Positions 60,410 to 64,000 of a stretch of 64,000 nt of DNA are shown piece by piece. Position numbers and translations under genes: made by a program. Positions within the stretch are counted from its first letter, which is position 1; each line of letters opens with the position of its first letter. The DNA comes from Candidatus Obscuribacter sp. (lineage in GTDB: Bacteria > Cyanobacteriota > Vampirovibrionia > Obscuribacterales > Obscuribacteraceae), in assembly GCA_016712465.1 (NCBI GenBank), contig JADJQZ010000001.1, positions 5,952,001 through 6,016,000 on the forward strand, written 5' to 3'. The notes beneath the pieces are model-generated. The model ran no database searches and was not told the origin of the DNA. It was given only the letters and a program-made list of their open reading frames with translations.

Positions 60410-61336
60410 ATGACAAAATCTCTCATGACATCCATAAAGACCGAGCGCCTGCTGCTTCGCCCTCACAAGCAAAGCGATCTGGCCGATTTGCACATTTACT
60501 CGGCCGACCCCGAAGTGGTCAAGTTCATGCAGTGGGGTCCCAACACCGAACAGCAGTCCCGAGATTTTCTCTCAAACTGCATTGCCGGTCAGAGCATCGA
60601 TGAAAAGCAAAACTATGATTTTGCCGTAGAACTGGTAGACAATACAGGCTTCCCCGAAGCAAGAGCGGGGCAGATGGTGGGTTCCATCAGTTTGCGCCTG
60701 CCCAAACCCGACGCCAAACTGGGTGAAATCGGCTACTGCTACGCCCGCTCCACCTGGGGCAAAGGCGTGGCTTCCGAGGCAGCCGAAGCAGTGATGAAGT
60801 TCGGCTTTGAAGATTTGGGTTTGCACAAAATCAGCGCCACCTGCGACCCTTTCAATTTTGGTTCAGCCAAGGTGCTGCAAAAAGCAGGCATGCGCCTGGA
60901 AGGCTTTCTTAAAAAGCACATTTATATAAAGGGAATTTGGCGCGACACTCTTTTATTTGGAACGGCTAGAGAAGATCAAGCCCAGAACAAAGTGCTCTAC
61001 AGCAACAGTCAGAGCGCAACCAATTTGCAGAAACTACAAGGGCAAAATGGTGGCGCAAGCAAGCATGGCGCTCAACGCTCTTTTGTCGCCGACATGTTCG
61101 CCCAGGGTGAAGTAATAAAGATTGAACTGGAAGCGGGAGCCGAATTGAAAGCCCGCACACCGGTTTTAGATGAATACTGCCTGGTGCTGGAAGGCACTCT
61201 AACTGCCGGCGATGAAACCTGGGGCAAAAACACCCTGGTGCATACACCAATGGCGGTGCAACAAAAATCGATGCTAGCCAAAGAGAAAAGCACGCTTATC
61301 ATATTTAGACTCGGCCCTGATGGGGCAGACAGGTAA
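60410..61336 (+). CDS. GNAT acetyltransferase fused to a cupin-like domain
   Basis: A 308-aa protein. Residues 1-185 are a RimJ/RimL-type GNAT domain: T-E-R-L-L-L-R-P, Y-C-Y-A-R-S-T-W-G-K-G-V-A-S-E-A at the acetyl-CoA loop, and N-F-G-S-A-K-V-L-Q-K-A-G-M-R. Residues about 220-305 form a beta-rich cupin-like domain (G-E-V-I-K-I-E-L-E-A-G-A-E-L ... D-E-Y-C-L-V-L-E-G-T-L). The cupin His ligands are absent, so the domain probably binds a ligand without metal. The fusion is uncommon. Substrate unknown; RimJ-like proteins acetylate N-termini or small amines. Confidence 0.8.
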   Translation: MTKSLMTSIKTERLLLRPHKQSDLADLHIYSADPEVVKFMQWGPNTEQQSRDFLSNCIAGQSIDEKQNYDFAVELVDNTGFPEARAGQMVGSISLRLPKPDAKLGEIGYCYARSTWGKGVASEAAEAVMKFGFEDLGLHKISATCDPFNFGSAKVLQKAGMRLEGFLKKHIYIKGIWRDTLLFGTAREDQAQNKVLYSNSQSATNLQKLQGQNGGASKHGAQRSFVADMFAQGEVIKIELEAGAELKARTPVLDEYCLVLEGTLTAGDETWGKNTLVHTPMAVQQKSMLAKEKSTLIIFRLGPDGADR

Positions 61337-61411
61337 GTCAGCGGCGCGCTACCGCACCCCTGCCGATAGCCGAAATGCCAGGTAGCGGCTTAGCGACCTT
61401 TGCATCAGGGG

Positions 61412-61972
61412 CTACTGCTTCCGCTTGCCATCACTAAAATACAAATCCCATCGTTCATTTCTAGCGTCGGAGCCGTATCTTTCACTGCCCTTGCTCTCGG
61501 CCTTCTGCCACTGATAGTAATATGTGTTAGTTTGCGGATCTACGATAAAATCTCTGGTGGTGCCACTGCTATTGGTGCTGGTATAAATTCTCAGATTTTT
61601 GCTGCCTAACACGGCGGCATCCTCAGGATAATAAGCAAGAAAGTCTTTCACAATAAACTGAGCTTCCTTACGATCAAAGTCGCTGTCGGAAAGCGCCAGA
61701 TATTCACTAATATTGGTGGGTGTGATGCCTGCCTTACCTTCAAAGCGAGCATGTCCGACCCAACTCCCTTCCAAAGGGGCTTCCGGCTCTGCGTACTCTT
61801 TAACGTTACGAAGTTCGGAGCGTTTCACCCCGAAAATACCCTCAAAAGCTATGCCGGTAGTGGAAAAGGGATCGTACAAGCAACCACTCAAGAGTAAACC
61901 GGCCGAAAGAAACTGCACCAACAATGCTATTTCTAAGCGGCGCTTGTTTCTTCGACCTTCAAGTTGCTTCAT
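61412..61972 (-). CDS. Lipoprotein of unknown function
   Basis: A 186-aa protein with GGAG 6 bases before the ATG. The signal peptide ends with the lipobox L-L-S-G-C, typical of signal-peptidase-II cleavage. The mature part has E-G-S-W-V-G-H-A-R-F-E and a C-terminal Y-Y-Y-Q-W segment; no family recognised. Tail-to-tail with the GNAT-cupin gene. Confidence 0.8.
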   Translation of the reverse strand: MKQLEGRRNKRRLEIALLVQFLSAGLLLSGCLYDPFSTTGIAFEGIFGVKRSELRNVKEYAEPEAPLEGSWVGHARFEGKAGITPTNISEYLALSDSDFDRKEAQFIVKDFLAYYPEDAAVLGSKNLRIYTSTNSSGTTRDFIVDPQTNTYYYQWQKAESKGSERYGSDARNERWDLYFSDGKRKQ

Positions 61973-62177
61973 TGCTTCTCCGAAGAGCCCGCCGGTCCGC
62001 CCTCAGACCGGGTGACAAACAAAATTGCATTTAGTGAGCAGTGGGCACCTTTACATATACCACCGCTTCGAGCTTTGAACAACGACCAGGACAGACCCTA
62101 GCAGATACAAAGAAGAAAGGCAGGCGCTACACTTATTGACCGACGCCTCTACACTCAAGTGCTCCCGGAGAAACACC

Positions 62178-62885
62178 ATGGGATTCAAGCTAAGCCTTAC
62201 CATCCTCTTACTGACCTTCTCGCTAACTATATCCGCCTGCCCGGCGCCGGCCTCCGACCTGGTGCAGGTAAGCGAGTACCACGGCGATGAAGTAAAGGCC
62301 AAATCCGGGCTGGTCTGGCTCGGGCTCTTCCCGACTAAAAAGGAAAATCAGCATACACTGCGCAAAACCAGAGTAAAAATTACCATCGTCTACGACGGCA
62401 TAAACGACGAACCGGGTCAAAAGACCGGCAAGAAAATCACCATCCCCGACAAAGAAGAACCTGTTTTCCTGGTGCGCGGTGTCGACTCTCTCAAGCCCGG
62501 TCCCGTAGAAACCTGCAAGTACAAGCTGCCGTCCTCAACGGTCGAACAACTGCCCTGTGGCACCAAGCTAACTTTAAAGCTGAAAAACAGCAAGACTTAT
62601 CTGCACGTAAAGGGCTCCAAGAAAGGCGACACAATAAGCAACTGCACTCTTACACTTGAAAGCAATGGGCGCAAGCAAGTCATATACAATGAGAAAGAGG
62701 TGGGCGACAGCGGCACCCCCAAACTACTCTGGGCCGGCGACCTCGATGGAGACGGCAAGCTCGATCTATTCATGGATACCACCAATCACTACAATATCTC
62801 CAGACCAACCCTCTTTCTCTCAGGCAAAGCCAAACGAGGAAAACTGGTGCAGGAAGTAGCGTTTATCGATTGCACAGGTTGTTAG
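62178..62885 (+). CDS. Exported protein with D-x-D-x-D-G calcium-like motif
   Basis: ATG 62178 (235 aa) has GGAG 8 bases upstream and a signal peptide follows directly (L-T-I-L-L-L-T-F-S-L-T-I-S-A-C-P-A-P-A-S); the Cys could be lipidated. The C-terminal segment W-A-G-D-L-D-G-D-G-K-L-D-L-F-M-D is the calcium-binding repeat seen in FG-GAP/VCBS and EF-hand-like proteins; only one copy is present. The middle is beta-rich. Function unknown. Confidence 0.75.
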   Translation: MGFKLSLTILLLTFSLTISACPAPASDLVQVSEYHGDEVKAKSGLVWLGLFPTKKENQHTLRKTRVKITIVYDGINDEPGQKTGKKITIPDKEEPVFLVRGVDSLKPGPVETCKYKLPSSTVEQLPCGTKLTLKLKNSKTYLHVKGSKKGDTISNCTLTLESNGRKQVIYNEKEVGDSGTPKLLWAGDLDGDGKLDLFMDTTNHYNISRPTLFLSGKAKRGKLVQEVAFIDCTGC

Positions 62886-62901
62886 GACCAAGGCGGTCCC
62901 A

Positions 62902-63735
62902 CTACCTCTGGTAGGGTCTGGCGATTCGCAAATAGGCTTTCGGGAAAGGCTCGTATTTGTTCAAAATGCGGTCAAGTTCGCCGCTATTGGACATTTCATC
63001 GATGGCAATATTGAGCATCGCCTTTAAACGCTCTTCTCCGGCATTGAACATAAATCCATTGGGGAACACCCGCACTGGTTTATCCGGAGTGATATTTTGA
63101 ATAGACTTGGGATTGTGTTTGAGAAAATTCTGCGCCACCACCGGTTCGACGAAGGCAAGATCAGCCTTGCCGGTGCTGACGGAAAGCAACATATCTGAAA
63201 CATCGGCCATCTGGGGCAACGATAATTTCTTGGCATTGGGGTAATCGCTCTTGGCTATCATCTCAGCCATCTCCCCATCGAGGGCGGCGATTCTGAACTT
63301 GGGGCTATTCAAATCTTTAAGGGCGGCATCCAGCCTCTTATCACCATATTTGGTGTAGGCAAAGAGGCCGCTATAGCAGAGTGGATGAGTAAAATCAGCC
63401 ATGCGCGCCCGCTTGGCGTTAGCCCAGACCGGACAGGCGATGATATCGTAGCGATTAGATCGCAGCCCCTCAATCATGGTGCCCCAACTTACTTCTTCGG
63501 TGATAACCAACTGCAGACCAAGGCGGCTAGCCACAAGCGAAAGCACATCATAGCCGATGCCGGAAAACTTTTTAGTGTTGGCATCGCGCATGAGAAAGGG
63601 CGGATAAACCGCATATGCCGCCTTGAGTTTACCGGTGCGCATAACTCTATCGTAGACGCCCTGAGCTCTCACAGCAGGTACCATGAAACTCAGTGTCAAC
63701 AGCAAAACTGCCGCAGTTGCTCCAGCTTTTCTCAT
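62902..63735 (-). CDS. Polar amino-acid ABC transporter substrate-binding protein
   Basis: A 277-aa exported protein with GAGGAG before ATG 63735. Signal peptide (A-A-V-L-L-L-T-L-S-F-M-V-P-A-V-R-A-Q). The SBP_bac_3 fold is clear: L-K-A-A-Y-A-V-Y-P-P-F, G-I-G-Y-D-V-L-S-L-V-A, W-G-T-M-I-E-G-L-R-S-N-R-Y-D-I-I-A, G-K-A-D-L-A-F-V-E. It would capture an amino acid or similar ligand in the periplasm for the ABC transporter whose ATPase lies 19 bases upstream on the same strand. The ligand is unknown. No defects seen. Confidence 0.92.
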   Translation of the reverse strand: MRKAGATAAVLLLTLSFMVPAVRAQGVYDRVMRTGKLKAAYAVYPPFLMRDANTKKFSGIGYDVLSLVASRLGLQLVITEEVSWGTMIEGLRSNRYDIIACPVWANAKRARMADFTHPLCYSGLFAYTKYGDKRLDAALKDLNSPKFRIAALDGEMAEMIAKSDYPNAKKLSLPQMADVSDMLLSVSTGKADLAFVEPVVAQNFLKHNPKSIQNITPDKPVRVFPNGFMFNAGEERLKAMLNIAIDEMSNSGELDRILNKYEPFPKAYLRIARPYQR

Positions 63736-63754
63736 TGTCGCTCCTCTTTCCTAA

Positions 63755-64000
63755 TCAAGATGCATACTCGGCAAGTGCCACAAAATCTTTCACCCGCTGC
63801 GAAACCGGGCTATCAAGAACATTCTTGCCGCCTGACTCCAGCACCTTTCCGCTTTCCAGAAAGACTATATTGTCGGCAGCCTCACGGGCGAAGTGCAGCA
63901 AGTGTGTCACCAGTAGCATGCCTATTCCCTGCTGTTTCAAGCGCTTCAACTCACTTAGAATACCGGCAACCTGCTCCACATCGAGAGCCGATGTAATCTC
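63755..64000 (-). CDS. Amino-acid ABC transporter ATP-binding protein (C-terminal part)
   Basis: The frame is open to the window edge. The visible C-terminal about 81 residues begin with E-I-T-S-A-L-D (the D-loop after Walker B), then M-L-L-V-T-H (H-loop His present), and F-L-E-S-G-K-V-L-E-S-G. That order is typical of GlnQ/HisP-type ATPases. Together with the downstream substrate-binding protein it forms an importer operon; the permease is probably outside the window. Confidence 0.9.
   Translation of the reverse strand, partial: EITSALDVEQVAGILSELKRLKQQGIGMLLVTHLLHFAREAADNIVFLESGKVLESGGKNVLDSPVSQRVKDFVALAEYAS

Noticed and set aside
1..64000. tRNA or rRNA genes
   Set aside because: No tRNA-like GGTTCRA arm with paired acceptor ends and no rRNA-like sequence were seen in the gaps; a tRNAscan-SE/Infernal run would settle it.

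Overview
The window is ordinary bacterial chromosome of roughly 50-55 % GC (visual estimate), with about 53 recognisable genes on both strands, short gaps, many ATGA-type overlaps and several likely TTG or GTG starts. There is no rRNA, tRNA, CRISPR array or intact insertion sequence. Signal peptides, a lipoprotein, a TonB/TolA C-terminal protein and a BamE/SmpA-like fragment point to a diderm bacterium. The gene style is secreted TPR and LRR proteins, Ser/Thr kinases fused to HEAT or LRR sensors, a TPR-caspase, a VIT-VWA membrane protein and many short in-frame repeats. This suits large-genome environmental lineages. My best guess is Melainabacteria/Obscuribacterales (non-photosynthetic Cyanobacteria relatives). 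That is an inference from gene style only, and Planctomycetes or Acidobacteria-like lineages are not excluded.

Layout. 1-9.3 kb: the end of a BamE-like gene, an IS1595-derived protein with a DprA-like winged helix, an SDR protein lacking its catalytic Tyr/Lys, a TPR/alpha-beta hydrolase, a cation exchanger, and TPR and LRR exported proteins. 9.5-18.1 kb: mnmG coupled to a repeat-rich exported protein, a PCYCGC-motif protein, an M48 protease, and a two-gene operon ending in a DUF1573-cytochrome c fusion. 18.4-28 kb: a DCC-like protein, a Mur-ligase pseudoenzyme, pyrB with a near-consensus promoter, a P-loop kinase, a serine hydrolase, the TPR-caspase and a THUMP-like methyltransferase. 28-39 kb: a 1309-residue VIT-VWA membrane protein, an SPFH protein and two adjacent Ser/Thr kinases. 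39-51 kb: a TonB-like protein, a DUF1444-like protein, an S41 pseudoprotease, a frameshifted gene, a YjbR protein, a sirtuin, a TPR protein and a TerD-like protein. 51-64 kb: a higBA toxin-antitoxin operon with phased operators, an MBOAT/SGNH acyl-transfer pair, a third Ser/Thr kinase, a GNAT-cupin fusion and the end of a polar amino-acid ABC transporter operon.

Three themes stand out. First, several genes keep a family fold but have lost its catalytic signature: the transposase-derived protein, the SDR protein, the MurF-like protein, the S41 protein and the DCC protein. Second, short tandem repeats lie in frame in secreted or membrane proteins, and in gaps. Third, the palindrome TTAACCGTTAACGGTTAA occurs at two intergenic sites, and its 12-14 bp core occurs four times at exact 45-bp spacing inside the caspase gene, so it may be a dispersed genomic element. 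The strongest novelty candidates are the IS1595/DprA-WH chimera, the palindrome family and the HigA antitoxin with an extra C-terminal domain.
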